Of a stretch of DNA of 64,000 nt, positions 25,799-34,773 are shown one piece after another; the first letter of the stretch is position 1; every line of letters starts with the position of its first letter. A program made the translations under genes and the position numbers. Under the pieces are notes generated by a model. The model saw only the letters and a list, made by a program, of their open reading frames with translations, did no database searches and was not told where the DNA came from. Location: contig NZ_VDFU01000009.1 in NCBI RefSeq assembly GCF_006152115.1, positions 1 to 64,000 of the forward strand, written 5' to 3'. This stretch comes from Rubellimicrobium rubrum. Its GTDB lineage: Bacteria; Pseudomonadota; Alphaproteobacteria; Rhodobacterales; Rhodobacteraceae.

Positions 25799-26479
25799 AT
25801 GCAAGGACTCCGGACGATCCGATCGCGCCTCAGGGAGGCGGAGACGCGGGTAGGGCGCGCACCGAATTCCGTGACGCTTATCGCCGTGTCCAAAACCCAG
25901 CCCGAGGACCGGGTCAGGGCCGTGCTGCAGGACGGGCAGCGCGTGTTCGGAGAGAACCGGGTTCAGGAGGCTCAGTCCCGCTGGACCCCTCTGCGCGAGG
26001 AGGTAGGCGGAATAGACCTCCATCTGATCGGTCCGCTCCAGACCAACAAGGCGCGTGCCGCCGTGGAGTTGTTTGGGACGATCCACACCCTCGACCGGCC
26101 GCGGTTGGCCGAGACCTTGGCCCGGCTGGCGCAGGAGCGGGGCGCCTCGCCCGAGGTGTTCGTGCAGGTCAACACCGGGCGGGAGGTCCAGAAGGCCGGT
26201 TGCCCCCCCGAGGAGGCCGATGCGCTGGTCGCCCGCTCGCGCGAGCTGGGACTGCCCGTCGTGGGCCTGATGTGCATCCCGCCCGACGGCGAGGATCCTG
26301 TGCCGCACTTCCGCCTGCTGCGAGAGATCGCCGGGCGAAACGGGCTGTCGGGCCTGTCCATGGGGATGAGCGGCGACTTCGAGGAGGCGGTGGCCGAGGG
26401 GGCGACCCATGTGCGGGTGGGCTCCGCGATCTTCGGGGCGCGCGACGTCAGCGCACCACCAGTCGCGACCGGGGCGTAA
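25799..26479 (+). CDS. YggS/PipY-type PLP homeostasis protein
   Basis: Binds pyridoxal 5'-phosphate and affects vitamin B6 and amino-acid balance; no catalytic reaction is known. The product has 226 residues with the alanine-racemase-like barrel. VTLIAVSKTQPEDRVRAVL carries the PLP lysine near residue 35. FGENRVQEAQSRW, LHLIGPLQTNKARAA, VFVQVNTGREVQKAGCPPEE and LSMGMSGDFEEAVAEGATHVRVGSAIFG follow. All family landmarks are present. Its last 32 bases overlap the convergent L,D-transpeptidase-like gene. Confidence 0.95.
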   Translation: MQGLRTIRSRLREAETRVGRAPNSVTLIAVSKTQPEDRVRAVLQDGQRVFGENRVQEAQSRWTPLREEVGGIDLHLIGPLQTNKARAAVELFGTIHTLDRPRLAETLARLAQERGASPEVFVQVNTGREVQKAGCPPEEADALVARSRELGLPVVGLMCIPPDGEDPVPHFRLLREIAGRNGLSGLSMGMSGDFEEAVAEGATHVRVGSAIFGARDVSAPPVATGA

Positions 26480-26948
26480 GCCGCTCCGCGATCCAGCGAA
26501 GGCCGTCAGGCTGGAGCGCGATGCACCCGGCCGTGGGAGCACCGGGCCTGCGCCAGCGGTGGACAAAGATCGCCGAGCCTCGACCGGGCACCGGCGGTGA
26601 CAGGTTCCAGTCGGTCACCAGCACGAGGTCATAGAGCGGGTCCGCCCGCCGCAGCCGTTCGTGAGAGGGCTGGTAAGGCGCGCGGACCAAGGTGTTGTAG
26701 GCTGGGTCGGCCGGATCGTCCGACCAAAGGTCGCAAGGCAGGATGGGGACAGCTTCGGCCGTCGGTCTTTGCATCCGGTCGGGCCGGTAAAGCACGGCCG
26801 CGATGCCATGCGCCCCCCGCGGGGTGCATCCGTCGCCCTCTCGCTTGTCCGAGGTCAGGCCGCGCCGGCCCCTGGTGCAAGGGAACATCCGTCCCCGAAA
26901 GCGCAGCCCGCGCGGTGTCACAACAAGGTCGTCGCGGGTCACCCTCAA
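26448..26948 (-). CDS. L,D-transpeptidase-like (YkuD fold) protein without signal peptide
   Basis: The product has 166 residues. It opens [20 protein letters not shown], continues [22 protein letters not shown] and [21 protein letters not shown], and the Cys of the last motif is the catalytic candidate with the preceding His. This is the layout of the COG3786 branch of YkuD proteins, which handles peptidoglycan cross-links; the exact reaction is open. There is no obvious signal peptide or membrane segment. The ATG overlaps the ribA stop (ATGA), so it is coupled to riboflavin biosynthesis in translation. The 3' end overlaps yggS by 32 bases on the opposite strand. Confidence 0.82.
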   Translation of the reverse strand: MRVTRDDLVVTPRGLRFRGRMFPCTRGRRGLTSDKREGDGCTPRGAHGIAAVLYRPDRMQRPTAEAVPILPCDLWSDDPADPAYNTLVRAPYQPSHERLRRADPLYDLVLVTDWNLSPPVPGRGSAIFVHRWRRPGAPTAGCIALQPDGLRWIAERLTPRSRLVVR

Positions 26949-28030
26949 AGCAGGTGTCCCGACTTCGCGGCCTTGGTGGCGAGGTAGGCGGCGTTGTGGT
27001 CGTTGAGCCCCACCTGCAGCGGCACCCTTTCCGTCACCCGCAGGCCCGCTTCCTCCATCCGCGCGACCTTGCGCGGGTTGTTGGTCAGGAGGCGGACCGC
27101 CGAGAATCCCAGCGCCCTCAGCATCTGCGCGCCCACGCGGAAGTCGCGCTCGTCATCCTCGAAGCCCAGGCGGTGGTTGGCCTCGACGGTGTCGAACCCC
27201 TGATCCTGGAGCGAGTAGGCCCGCATCTTGTTGGCCAGACCGATCCCGCGTCCCTCCTGATCGAGATAAAGCAGCACCCCGGCCCCATCCTCGGCCATCC
27301 GGGCCAGCGCCGCATGAAGCTGGGGGCCGCAGTCGCATTTGAGGCTCCCCAGCAGGTCGCCGGTGAAGCAGGCCGAATGAAGCCGCGCCAGCACCGGCCG
27401 GTCGCGCGGCGGGCTCCCGATCTCCACGGCCACATGCTCGGCCTCGTCGAGCGGCGAGCGGAAGACATGGACCCGCCCGGCCTGCGAGACGGCCAGGGGC
27501 ACGCGCGCCGACACCAACTCGGCCAAAGGGGCGGGATGGATGTCGAGGGCCAGGGAGGCAGGCAGTCGCACCAGCCCTTCGGGTACAGGCCCCGTGTGGG
27601 GAACCAGCAGCGCCGCCGGCAAAAGGCGCGCCGACTTGGCCAGCCGCAGCGCGGCTCGGGCCAAAAGGGGGGCCGGGCCTTCCTCTCCGCGGAGGGAGGA
27701 GAACGGGCCTTTCATCGGCTGGGCCAGATCCTCGGCCGGGTCGGCGGTGGCATGGACCCAGGTCACATCAGCGTCGGACGGAACCCGTACGCGCCCCAAG
27801 TCGCCGTCATAGACTCGCGCTCTCAGCGTCTCGGCCCGGCGCGCGGTGATCGCCAGCGCGACCTCGCCCATGGCGCGCAACTCCTGCAGGCGGCGCGCGG
27901 TCGCAGTCTCGGCGGCTACGGCTAGGGCGTCCTGGCCCTCATGGCTGAGGAGCACAGGCACACCGATCCGCATATCCGCGCGGGCTCGGGCCAGGCGTTC
28001 GCCATTGCTGAGGTCGATAGGATGGTTCAT
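26945..28030 (-). CDS. ribA: GTP cyclohydrolase II with long N-terminal domain
   Basis: First committed step of riboflavin synthesis: GTP to diaminohydroxy-ribosylamino-pyrimidine phosphate. The product has 361 residues, against about 200 for the bare enzyme. The catalytic domain starts near 180: [18 protein letters not shown] holds the zinc ligands Cys221, Cys232 and Cys234. [19 protein letters not shown] and [13 protein letters not shown] follow. The first 145 residues look like a worn RibB domain: [13 protein letters not shown] and [32 protein letters not shown] align with RibB helices. However, the acidic DDExRENEGD motif needed for RibB activity is absent. The ATG at 28030 is preferred over longer frames. 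Confidence 0.93.
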   Translation of the reverse strand: MNHPIDLSNGERLARARADMRIGVPVLLSHEGQDALAVAAETATARRLQELRAMGEVALAITARRAETLRARVYDGDLGRVRVPSDADVTWVHATADPAEDLAQPMKGPFSSLRGEEGPAPLLARAALRLAKSARLLPAALLVPHTGPVPEGLVRLPASLALDIHPAPLAELVSARVPLAVSQAGRVHVFRSPLDEAEHVAVEIGSPPRDRPVLARLHSACFTGDLLGSLKCDCGPQLHAALARMAEDGAGVLLYLDQEGRGIGLANKMRAYSLQDQGFDTVEANHRLGFEDDERDFRVGAQMLRALGFSAVRLLTNNPRKVARMEEAGLRVTERVPLQVGLNDHNAAYLATKAAKSGHLL

Positions 28031-28179
28031 GCCCCATTCGATACCCTGCGCGCCGGCGGATTGAAACATTGCGCCCCACGGCGACACATGGGCGTGAGAG
28101 ATGTTGCGAAGCCATTGGAGTGGAAGGGGTTCCTTCCCATCTTGGCCCTGTGAACCACAGTGATCACACGGAGGCCGCG

Positions 28180-28866
28180 ATGGCGCAGCTCAAGAAGATT
28201 CTTCTGGTGGACGACGACGACGATCTGCGCGAGGCCTTGTCCGAGCAGCTCGTGATGACCGAGGATTTCGATGTGTTCGAGGCCACCACCGGCCAGGACG
28301 CGCTGACCAAGACCAAGGCGGGCCTGTTCGACCTCGTGATCCTGGATGTCGGCTTGCCCGATACTGATGGCCGCGAGCTCGCCCGCGTGATGCGCAAGCA
28401 GGGCGTGAAGTGCCCGGTCGTGATGCTGACGGGCCACGACTCGGATTCGGACACGATCCTCGGACTTGATGCCGGCGCGAACGATTACGTGACCAAGCCG
28501 TTCAAGTTCCCGGTCCTCCTTGCCCGTCTCCGCGCCCAGCTCCGCACCCACGAGCAGTCCGAGGACGCCATCTTCCAGCTTGGCCCCTACACCTTCCGGC
28601 CCGCCCAGAAGCTCCTCCTTACCGAGGACGAGAAGAAGGTGCGGTTGACCGAGAAGGAGACCAACATCCTCAAGTTCCTGTACCGTGCGCAGGATGGCGT
28701 GGTGCCGCGCGATGTGCTGCTGCACGAGGTCTGGGGCTACAACGCGGGCGTGACGACCCACACGCTCGAGACCCACATCTACCGCCTGCGGCAGAAGATC
28801 GAGCCCGACCCCTCGAACGCGCGTCTGCTGGTGACCGAGTCCGGCGGCTATCGCCTGGTTGCTTGA
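28180..28866 (+). CDS. cenR: CenR-like OmpR-family response regulator
   Basis: The product has 228 residues. The receiver domain opens [20 protein letters not shown], has phospho-acceptor Asp56 in [10 protein letters not shown], then VVMLTGHDS and [16 protein letters not shown]. The C-terminal winged helix (about 130-228) has [20 protein letters not shown] and [17 protein letters not shown] ending GGYRLVA. The GGAGG just upstream fixes the ATG at 28180. The sequence closely recalls CenR, the envelope regulator of Caulobacter and Rhodobacter, but the name rests on memory of the family. No histidine kinase is adjacent, which fits an orphan regulator. A strong terminator follows about 105 bases downstream. 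Confidence 0.88.
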   Translation: MAQLKKILLVDDDDDLREALSEQLVMTEDFDVFEATTGQDALTKTKAGLFDLVILDVGLPDTDGRELARVMRKQGVKCPVVMLTGHDSDSDTILGLDAGANDYVTKPFKFPVLLARLRAQLRTHEQSEDAIFQLGPYTFRPAQKLLLTEDEKKVRLTEKETNILKFLYRAQDGVVPRDVLLHEVWGYNAGVTTHTLETHIYRLRQKIEPDPSNARLLVTESGGYRLVA

Positions 28867-28971
28867 GCGTCGCCTTTTTTGGTTGACCCAGCGGAACAAC
28901 CATAAGGTTAGCGTGTTCCTTCCATGACCCCCGATGGCGGGGCAAGGCCATCATCCCTCCCTGTTGGACTT

Positions 28972-28999
28972 GGCCCGGAGTTCGCTCCGGGCCCTTTTT
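28972..28999 (+). terminator. Intrinsic terminator after cenR
   Basis: GGCCCGGAG, TTCG, CTCCGGGCC, then CTTTTTC: a 9-bp stem, stable tetraloop and T-run. Confidence 0.9.
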
Positions 29000-29029
29000 C
29001 TGCAGCGGGGAAATTTTCGCACGGAGAGG

Positions 29030-29059
29030 TTGTCCGCCCGATGCAATCGGCGCGGACAA
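29030..29059. promoter_or_regulatory. Long inverted repeat upstream of the small secreted protein gene
   Basis: TTGTCCGC-CCGAT, loop GCA, ATCGG-C-GCGGACAA: 13 paired bases with one bulged C. A TATATGG follows a few bases later and the next gene starts at 29132. No T-run is present, so an operator or leader structure is more likely than a terminator. The right arm lies within CGGACAAGGCG, which recurs at 29575-29585 before the second paralogue. Confidence 0.5.
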
Positions 29060-29131
29060 GGCGTATATGGATGGTCGAGGGACGCATGATGCGCCCCCTG
29101 ACGGGCCCATTGCCCTGCTATAGGACCGAAG

Positions 29132-29455
29132 ATGCTCTCGACCCGCCTCGCTTCCGCTCTTGCCCTGACCGTGTTGGCCATTCCCGCCCATGCGCAGGAC
29201 GCGAGCTACGAGATCGTCAACAACAGCGGCCTCGCGCTCATGGAGTTCTACACCTCCGTCGCCGACGAGGGGAGCTTCGGAGAGGATCTCCTGGCAGCCC
29301 AGGTCCTGGCCTCGGGCGAGACGGCGACCGTCACGATCCCCGACGGCACCGCGAGCTGCGACCGCGATCTCCGCATCCTATTCGAGGATGGGTCGGAGAT
29401 GTATGATCGCGTCAATGTCTGCGACACGGCAAGCTATACTCTGAGCCCCAGCTGA
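29132..29455 (+). CDS. Small secreted protein, first of a tandem paralogous pair
   Basis: The product has 107 residues, with a signal peptide (MLSTRLASALALTVLAIPAHAQ) cleaved near AHAQD. The mature 85 residues contain YEIVNNSGLALMEFYTSV, GEDLLAAQVLASGETATV, and two cysteines in ASCDRDLRILFEDG and NVCDTAS. The same pattern (strand with N-x-S-G, a D-L-L-x-A-x-V-L turn, Cys followed by a D-x-x-I/L strand, Cys near the end) recurs in the gene 180 bases downstream. I recall short exported proteins of this kind in Rhodobacterales, but no function. A terminator sits between the two genes. Confidence 0.75.
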   Translation: MLSTRLASALALTVLAIPAHAQDASYEIVNNSGLALMEFYTSVADEGSFGEDLLAAQVLASGETATVTIPDGTASCDRDLRILFEDGSEMYDRVNVCDTASYTLSPS

Positions 29456-29481
29456 TCCGGCGGGCCCCGGGCCATCGTTGC

Positions 29482-29513
29482 GGGCGCCGACCGAAGGGTC
29501 AGGCGCCCTTTTT
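29482..29513 (+). terminator. Intrinsic terminator between the paralogous secreted-protein genes
   Basis: GGGCGCC-GACC, loop GAAG, GGTC-A-GGCGCCC followed by TTTTTCTT: an 11-bp stem with a single bulge. Confidence 0.88.
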
Positions 29514-29635
29514 CTTGGGGAGAATGGCGCAAGGCGGGTTTTTCCGACCCGCGGCGCAGGAATTCCAGACCTGACGGACAAGGCGGGCGGGCCTATTACC
29601 GCTCCATTGCACAGCCTTTTCGTTCAGGAGATTTC

Positions 29636-29956
29636 ATGACCCGCCTCGCCGCTTTCGCGTCCGCCCTGACCCTTGCCGCCCTGTCCGCCTTCCCGGCCGC
29701 CGCCCAGACTTATTCGGTCCGCTTCCAGAACAGCTCGGGCGCGACGGTGTACCGGATCTACTCGTCACCCACTCACAACAGCTCCTGGGAGCAGGACCTG
29801 CTCGGGGCGAGCGTTCTGTATCCGGGCCAGGGTCTCGATGTGATCATCCACAACGTGGCGAACTGCCATTACGATGTCCTGATCGAGTGGGAGACGGGTT
29901 ACCAGCAGACCGACACCTTCGATCTGTGCGCCTACAACCAGTACACGATCCACTGA
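29636..29956 (+). CDS. Small secreted protein, second of a tandem paralogous pair
   Basis: The product has 106 residues with CAGGAG before the ATG. The signal peptide (MTRLAAFASALTLAALSAF) ends near AAAQT. The mature part has SVRFQNSSGATVYRIYSS, WEQDLLGASVLYPGQGLDVII, NCHYDVLIEWETG and DLCAYNQYTIH. It aligns with the upstream paralogue across its whole length, including the two cysteines and the D-L-L-x-A-x-V-L turn. Overall identity is modest, so the duplication is old. It has its own upstream region and therefore probably its own promoter. Confidence 0.75.
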   Translation: MTRLAAFASALTLAALSAFPAAAQTYSVRFQNSSGATVYRIYSSPTHNSSWEQDLLGASVLYPGQGLDVIIHNVANCHYDVLIEWETGYQQTDTFDLCAYNQYTIH

Positions 29957-29984
29957 TCGGCCCTCCTCCTCCCTGCCGATCATC

Positions 29985-30011
29985 GGGCCGCCGGGTTCCC
30001 CTCGGCGGCCC
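29985..30011 (+). terminator. Hairpin after the second small secreted protein gene
   Basis: GGGCCGCCG, loop of nine bases, CGGCGGCCC: a 9-bp stem 29 bases after the stop, without a T-run. Confidence 0.5.
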
Positions 30012-30048
30012 GTCCCGTTAAGGAGGGCCCCGTCCTGCGGAGACCGCC

Positions 30049-30837
30049 ATGCCCCTGACCCTCGCCACCTGGAACATCAACTCGGTCCGCCTTCGGGAAG
30101 GGCTCGTGGCCCGCCTCCTGCGCGAGGAGGACCCGGACGTCCTCTGCCTGCAGGAGTGCAAGTCTCCGACCGAAAAGATCCCCGTCGCGACCTTTGCCGC
30201 GCTGGGCTACCACCACGTCGTGATGCGCGGGCAGAAGGGCTACAACGGCGTCGCGATCTTCTCCAAGCGGCCTATCCAGGATGCAGGCAGCGTGGACTTC
30301 GCCGGTCTCGACCACGCCCGCCATGTCGCGGCCCGGCTCGACTGCGGGGCGATGATCCACAATGTGTACGTTCCCGCCGGGGGCGACATCCCCGACCGCG
30401 ATCAGAACGTGAAGTTCGGCCAGAAGCTCGACTTCTTCACCCATCTTCGCGACCACTTCCACGCTGACCGCCCGTCGCGGGCGATCCTCGTGGGCGACCT
30501 CAACGTCGCGCCGCTCGAGGATGACGTCTGGTCCCACAAGCAGATGCTCAAGGTCGTGAGCCACACCCCCATCGAGGTGGAGCATTTCGAGGAGGCGCGG
30601 GAGGCCGGGGGCTGGACGGACGTGACCCGCCTCGACCAGCCACAGGGCAAGCTCTATTCGTGGTGGTCCTATCGGGCGCCGGACTGGGTGACCTCGGACC
30701 GGGGACGCAGGCTCGACCATGTCTGGGCCACGCGCGACATCATCGGGGCTGCGCATGGAAGCCGGGTGCTCAAGGACGCGCGCGCCTGGGACGGGCCCTC
30801 GGACCACGTCCCGGTCTTTGCGACCTTCGACATCTAG
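30049..30837 (+). CDS. xth: Exodeoxyribonuclease III (AP endonuclease)
   Basis: Cuts DNA at abasic sites and trims 3' ends in base excision repair. The product has 262 residues, normal size. LATWNINSVRLR opens the fold, LCLQECKSP carries the metal-binding Glu, and KGYNGVAIFSK follows. VYVPAGGD contains the Tyr region, GDLNVAP has catalytic Asp/Asn, and LDHVWATRD and the final PSDHVPVFATFDI provide the Asp-His pair. Its stop overlaps the convergent SGNH hydrolase by four bases. Confidence 0.95.
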   Translation: MPLTLATWNINSVRLREGLVARLLREEDPDVLCLQECKSPTEKIPVATFAALGYHHVVMRGQKGYNGVAIFSKRPIQDAGSVDFAGLDHARHVAARLDCGAMIHNVYVPAGGDIPDRDQNVKFGQKLDFFTHLRDHFHADRPSRAILVGDLNVAPLEDDVWSHKQMLKVVSHTPIEVEHFEEAREAGGWTDVTRLDQPQGKLYSWWSYRAPDWVTSDRGRRLDHVWATRDIIGAAHGSRVLKDARAWDGPSDHVPVFATFDI

Positions 30838-31472
30838 AGGCGCTGGACCGCCTCGGCCACCGCCTCGCCCAACTGCCGATGCGCCTCGGGCTCGAAGTGG
30901 ATGCCGTCCGTAGGGCTGACCTCGATGACCGATCCGGCATCGAGGAAGCCCGCGCTACGCGCCTCGGCCAGTGCCCGGTAAAGCGCGGGAAGCTGCAGCG
31001 ACTTCTCTCGGGCTCCCGTGAACTCGGACATGATGGGGCCCTGCTCCAGCACCGGCGGCGGGCAGATCACCAGAACACGGAAGCCGCCATGGCGCTGCTG
31101 CACCTCCAGGCTCGTGGCGATGTCGAGAAGCCCGGCGATGCCCGCCGTGATCCGTTCGGGCGTCGCGCCGAAGCGGGTCTTGGTGTCGTTGGTGCCCAGC
31201 ATGATCGTCAGGGCGTCGATGGGGCCGTGGCTTTGCAGGGCGATCTTGAGGCCGTCACGCCCGTCCATGTGGGCGCCCATCACCGGGTCGGGAAACTGCG
31301 CGGTCCGGCCGGGAAGCCCTTCCTCCACGATGTCCCAGTCCGGCAACAGGCCCGCCGCGACGCGCGTCCACCGCGTGTGCGCGTCGAAGCGCCAATAGGG
31401 CTCCCCGCGGGTGACGATGGGCGGCGAGCCGTGGGTGTTGCTGTCGCCAAAGCAGAGCAGGGTGCGGGTCAT
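30834..31472 (-). CDS. SGNH/GDSL-type hydrolase
   Basis: The product has 212 residues from the ATG at 31472 (MTRTLLCFGDSNTHG). Block I is GDSNTHG with the nucleophile serine. GLPGRTAQFPDP carries the conserved glycine. LGTNDTKTRFG is block III with the oxyanion asparagine. DGIHFEPEAHRQLG is block V with catalytic Asp and His. It lacks a signal peptide, so it is probably cytoplasmic. It resembles arylesterase/acyl-hydrolase members of the family; the natural substrate cannot be told. Confidence 0.9.
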   Translation of the reverse strand: MTRTLLCFGDSNTHGSPPIVTRGEPYWRFDAHTRWTRVAAGLLPDWDIVEEGLPGRTAQFPDPVMGAHMDGRDGLKIALQSHGPIDALTIMLGTNDTKTRFGATPERITAGIAGLLDIATSLEVQQRHGGFRVLVICPPPVLEQGPIMSEFTGAREKSLQLPALYRALAEARSAGFLDAGSVIEVSPTDGIHFEPEAHRQLGEAVAEAVQRL

Positions 31473-31591
31473 GGGTCGGGCTCCTCGCGTGGTCGGCATC
31501 AGGCTAGGGCCGCACCAGCGACCGGTCAAACGCCCCTTCACCTTCGGGCCAGAGACGCACATATAACGGCGAACCCATCAGGAGGGACATC

Positions 31592-32479
31592 ATGGCGCAA
31601 GCGGCGCAGGCGCGGGACATCATCGACGGGACCGATGCGGGCTTCATGACGGAGGTGATCGAAGCCTCGCGCGAAGTGCCGGTCATCGTCGATTTCTGGG
31701 CCACCTGGTGCGGCCCCTGCAAGACGCTCGGGCCTGCCATCGAGGCGGCCGTCAAGAAGCAGAACGGCAAGGTCCGGCTCGTCAAGATCGACGTGGACAA
31801 GAACCCTGCCTTCGCGGGGCAGCTTCGCGTCCAATCCATCCCGACGGTCTATGCCTTCTGGCAGGGGCAGCCGGTGGACGGCTTCCAGGGCGCCCTGCCG
31901 CCCAGCCAGGTGGACCAGTTCGTCGCCAAGGTGGCCGACCTCGCGGGCGACGGCGGCCTCGACGAGGCCATCGCGGCGGCCGAGCAGATGCTGGACGAAG
32001 GCGCGGTGGTCGACGCCGCCCAGACCTTCGCGGCGATCCTACAGGAGGACGGCGAGAACCCCCGCGCCTATGCGGGCCTCGTGCGGGCGATGATCCTCGC
32101 CAACGATCTTGACCAGGCCGAGGCGATCCTGAACGGAGCCCCCGCCAGCATCGCGACGAAGCCCGAACTCGAAGCCGTGCGCGCCCAGATCGGGCTGGCG
32201 CGGCAGGCGGCCAAGGCCGGTCCCGTGGCCGATCTCCAGGCCCGGGTCGAGGCGAATCCCAGCGACCATCAGGCGCGCTTCGACCTCGCCACGGCGCTGC
32301 ACGCGTCGGGTCAGGTGCAGGAGGCGGTGGACCAGCTCCTCGAGATCTTCCGGCGCGACCGGGAGTGGAACGACGGCGCGGCCAAGACGCAGCTTTTCAC
32401 CATCTTCGATGCCTTGCCGGCCAAGGATCCGATCGCGCTGGCGGGCCGTCGGAAACTGTCGTCCCTCATCTTTGCCTAA
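31592..32479 (+). CDS. Thioredoxin-TPR protein (CnoX/YbbN-like)
   Basis: The product has 295 residues. The N-terminal thioredoxin domain has VDFWATWCGPCKTLGP with redox Cys40 and Cys43, plus cis-Pro in VQSIPTVYAF. After residue 120 come helical repeats (YAGLVRAMILANDLDQAEAIL, QARFDLATALHASGQVQEAVDQL), as in YbbN/CnoX. CnoX is a chaperedoxin that protects clients from oxidation and delivers them to folding chaperones in E. coli. The full CGPC motif suggests retained redox activity, unlike E. coli CnoX. It starts a three-gene run with the Lon-domain and Trm112-like genes. Confidence 0.92.
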   Translation: MAQAAQARDIIDGTDAGFMTEVIEASREVPVIVDFWATWCGPCKTLGPAIEAAVKKQNGKVRLVKIDVDKNPAFAGQLRVQSIPTVYAFWQGQPVDGFQGALPPSQVDQFVAKVADLAGDGGLDEAIAAAEQMLDEGAVVDAAQTFAAILQEDGENPRAYAGLVRAMILANDLDQAEAILNGAPASIATKPELEAVRAQIGLARQAAKAGPVADLQARVEANPSDHQARFDLATALHASGQVQEAVDQLLEIFRRDREWNDGAAKTQLFTIFDALPAKDPIALAGRRKLSSLIFA

Positions 32480-32504
32480 GGCTTGTGCGACCTAGATCGG
32501 CATC

Positions 32505-33146
32505 ATGCCATTGTCCTCCGACCTGCCAGATACGATCGCGATCTTCCCCTTGCCGGGCGCGCTGCTCCTGCCCAGGGCCAAGTTGCCCTTGCACATCTTC
32601 GAGCCGCGGTACCTCGCGATGATCGATGATGCGCTCAAGACCCAGACACGGCTGGTCGGCATGATCCAGCCTTTCGAGACCCCGTCCGGCGCGGACCGGC
32701 TTCACAGCATCGGTTGTGCCGGGCGGGTGACGGCATTTTCGGAAACCGAGGACGGCCGCTACATGGTCACGCTTTCGGGCGTGTCGCGCTTTCGCGTGCA
32801 GCGGGAGGTGGAGGGGTTCACGCCCTATCGCCGCTGCGAGGTATCCTGGTCGGGCTTCGAACGCGACCGCGGCCTGACCGAACGGGACCCCGACCTTGAT
32901 CGCGACCCGTTCCTTGACCTCCTCAACCGCTTCTTTCAAAGCCAGGGGCTCTCGACCGATTGGGACACGGTGCGCGAAGCCGAGGATGAACTCCTGATCA
33001 ACTCCCTTTCAATGCTTTGCCCCTTCCCGCCCGAGGACAAGCAAGCCCTTCTCGAGGCCCCCACCTTGCCCACTCGGCGCGAAACGCTGGTCACGCTGAT
33101 CGAATTCTCGCTCCATGGCGGCGAGACAGGCGAGATGATGCAATGA
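32505..33146 (+). CDS. Lon N-terminal substrate-binding domain protein
   Basis: The product has 213 residues and consists only of the N-terminal LON domain; no ATPase or protease part is present. [30 protein letters not shown] is the family opening (11-40). [26 protein letters not shown] and the helical C-terminus with [23 protein letters not shown] follow. Such stand-alone proteins are widespread and their role is unclear; peptide or substrate binding is inferred from Lon. The gene is 25 bases after the thioredoxin-TPR gene and overlaps the next start by four bases. Confidence 0.92.
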   Translation: MPLSSDLPDTIAIFPLPGALLLPRAKLPLHIFEPRYLAMIDDALKTQTRLVGMIQPFETPSGADRLHSIGCAGRVTAFSETEDGRYMVTLSGVSRFRVQREVEGFTPYRRCEVSWSGFERDRGLTERDPDLDRDPFLDLLNRFFQSQGLSTDWDTVREAEDELLINSLSMLCPFPPEDKQALLEAPTLPTRRETLVTLIEFSLHGGETGEMMQ

Positions 33147-33358
33147 CGGACGCCGCAGCCTCCTCCGTTCCCGAGGAGCCCAAGGGCCCCGGATTCGATC
33201 CCCGCATGGTCGAGGCGCTGGTCTGCCCGCAGACCCATGGCGTCCTGATCTACGACGCCGAGCGGCAGGAACTGGTGAGCCGCGCCGCCCACCTTGCCTA
33301 TCCGATCCGGGACGGGATCCCGATCATGCTCGCCAGCGAGGCGAGAGGGCTCGACTGA
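33143..33358 (+). CDS. Trm112-like small protein
   Basis: The product has 71 residues and the ATG overlaps the Lon-domain stop (ATGA). [19 protein letters not shown] and [21 protein letters not shown] match the Trm112/YcaR fold. The full Trm112 zinc site (four cysteines) is not present: only one cysteine, in LVCP, is kept. Eukaryotic Trm112 activates methyltransferases; the bacterial short forms have no firm role. Confidence 0.9.
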   Translation: MTDAAASSVPEEPKGPGFDPRMVEALVCPQTHGVLIYDAERQELVSRAAHLAYPIRDGIPIMLASEARGLD

Positions 33359-33361
33359 CTC

Positions 33362-34597
33362 TTATCGCATCAGGCGTGGCAGGTCTCCGGTAAGCCCCGC
33401 CGCTTCGCGGATGAAGGCCCTGCGCAGCGGGGGCAGGCGGTTCACCAGCCCCAACCCTAGATCCCGCACCAACCGGAGAGGGCGCGAGTCGTTCGAGAAC
33501 AGCCGGTTGAAGCCGTCCGTGGCCAGCGCCAAGGTTGCCGTGTCGAACCGCCTCCACTTGGCATAGCGTTCGAGCACCGGCGCCGTCCCGACATCCTCGC
33601 CCCGCGCACGGGCTTCGGCCAAGACCTCGGCCAAGGCTGCGACGTCGCGAAGGCCCGCATTGAGCCCTTGGCCGGCGATGGGATGAACACCGTGGGCCGC
33701 GTCGCCCACCAACGCCAGACGCGGTGCCATGAAGCTTTTGGCCAAGGTCAGGCCCAAGGGATAGGCGAAGCGCGGACCATCGAGGCGGATCGGCCCGAGG
33801 AAGCTGCCGAAGACCGGCCGGAGCGCGGCCAGGAACGCGTCGTCGTCCATGGTCATCAGCGCCTTGGCGCGCTCGTCCGTTTCGCTCCAGACGATGGAGG
33901 AGCGGTTGCCGATCAGGGGCAGGATGGCCAGCGGACCCGACGGCAGGAACAACTGAAAAGCCGTGCCCCGATGCGAGCGCTCATGCGCGACCGTGCAGGT
34001 GACGGCGGTCTGGCCATAGCCCCAGGCCATCCGCCCGATCCCGGCGCGCCGAGCCGTGCCGCTGTCACGCCCATCGGCTCCGACCAGCAGCCGACCCTCC
34101 AACCGTGATCCATCCGCAAGCGCCACGGCCGCAAAGCCCGCCCCGATATCTTGGGCGACCACCGTCGCTCCGCGCCGGACAAGGACGCGGGGCTCCGCGG
34201 CCAGGCTTGCGTCCAAGGCCGCGCGCAGGTGCCGGTCCTCGACCATGTGCCCCATGGGGCCTTCCTCGATCTCGGCATGATCGAAGGCGAGGTGAAGAGG
34301 GGAGGGGGCCTCGCCCGGGCGGCCGTCCGCGACCTTGATGGCGAGCATGGGCTGCGCCTGGTTGGCCAAGCGCGCCCAGACCCCCAGATGCGTGAGCAGC
34401 CTGCGCGAGGCCAAGGCCAGGGCATAGGAGCGGCCATTTTCACGCCCGTCTCCCATCTCTGGGGGGCGCGCGTCGATCAGCGTCACCGAAAACCCTTCCT
34501 GCGCCAGCGCCAGCGCCAAGGCGGGCCCTGCCAGGCCGCCGCCCACGATGAGGACGTCATGAGGGAACTCGGTGGGGGAGGGGGGCTGCTGGGTCAT
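33362..34597 (-). CDS. UbiH/COQ6-family FAD-dependent monooxygenase
   Basis: The product has 411 residues from the ATG at 34597. HDVLIVGGGLAGPALALALAQ is the FAD Rossmann motif near residue 17. GRSYALALASRRLL matches the UbiH-type aligning segment. RLLVGADGRDSGTARRAGI is the DG motif, and LALVGDAAHGVHPIAGQGLNAGLRD is the second FAD motif typical of ubiquinone hydroxylases. It probably hydroxylates a ring position in ubiquinone synthesis; which position cannot be told. Its stop lies three bases after the convergent Trm112-like stop. Confidence 0.9.
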   Translation of the reverse strand: MTQQPPSPTEFPHDVLIVGGGLAGPALALALAQEGFSVTLIDARPPEMGDGRENGRSYALALASRRLLTHLGVWARLANQAQPMLAIKVADGRPGEAPSPLHLAFDHAEIEEGPMGHMVEDRHLRAALDASLAAEPRVLVRRGATVVAQDIGAGFAAVALADGSRLEGRLLVGADGRDSGTARRAGIGRMAWGYGQTAVTCTVAHERSHRGTAFQLFLPSGPLAILPLIGNRSSIVWSETDERAKALMTMDDDAFLAALRPVFGSFLGPIRLDGPRFAYPLGLTLAKSFMAPRLALVGDAAHGVHPIAGQGLNAGLRDVAALAEVLAEARARGEDVGTAPVLERYAKWRRFDTATLALATDGFNRLFSNDSRPLRLVRDLGLGLVNRLPPLRRAFIREAAGLTGDLPRLMR

Positions 34598-34773
34598 GGC
34601 TGGTGATATGGCTCGGGGAGGCATGGTTGTCACGGGGCCGCACGGAGGCCTGTCCTGTCGCCAGGGGTTGGCCTTGTCTCATCGGTCGGAAACAATGGCG
34701 GCGAACAGGCGGGGTTGCTTCACCATCCGGAGCGGAGAACCCCAGAACGGCGTCAGCGGGCAAGGGGCACGGC

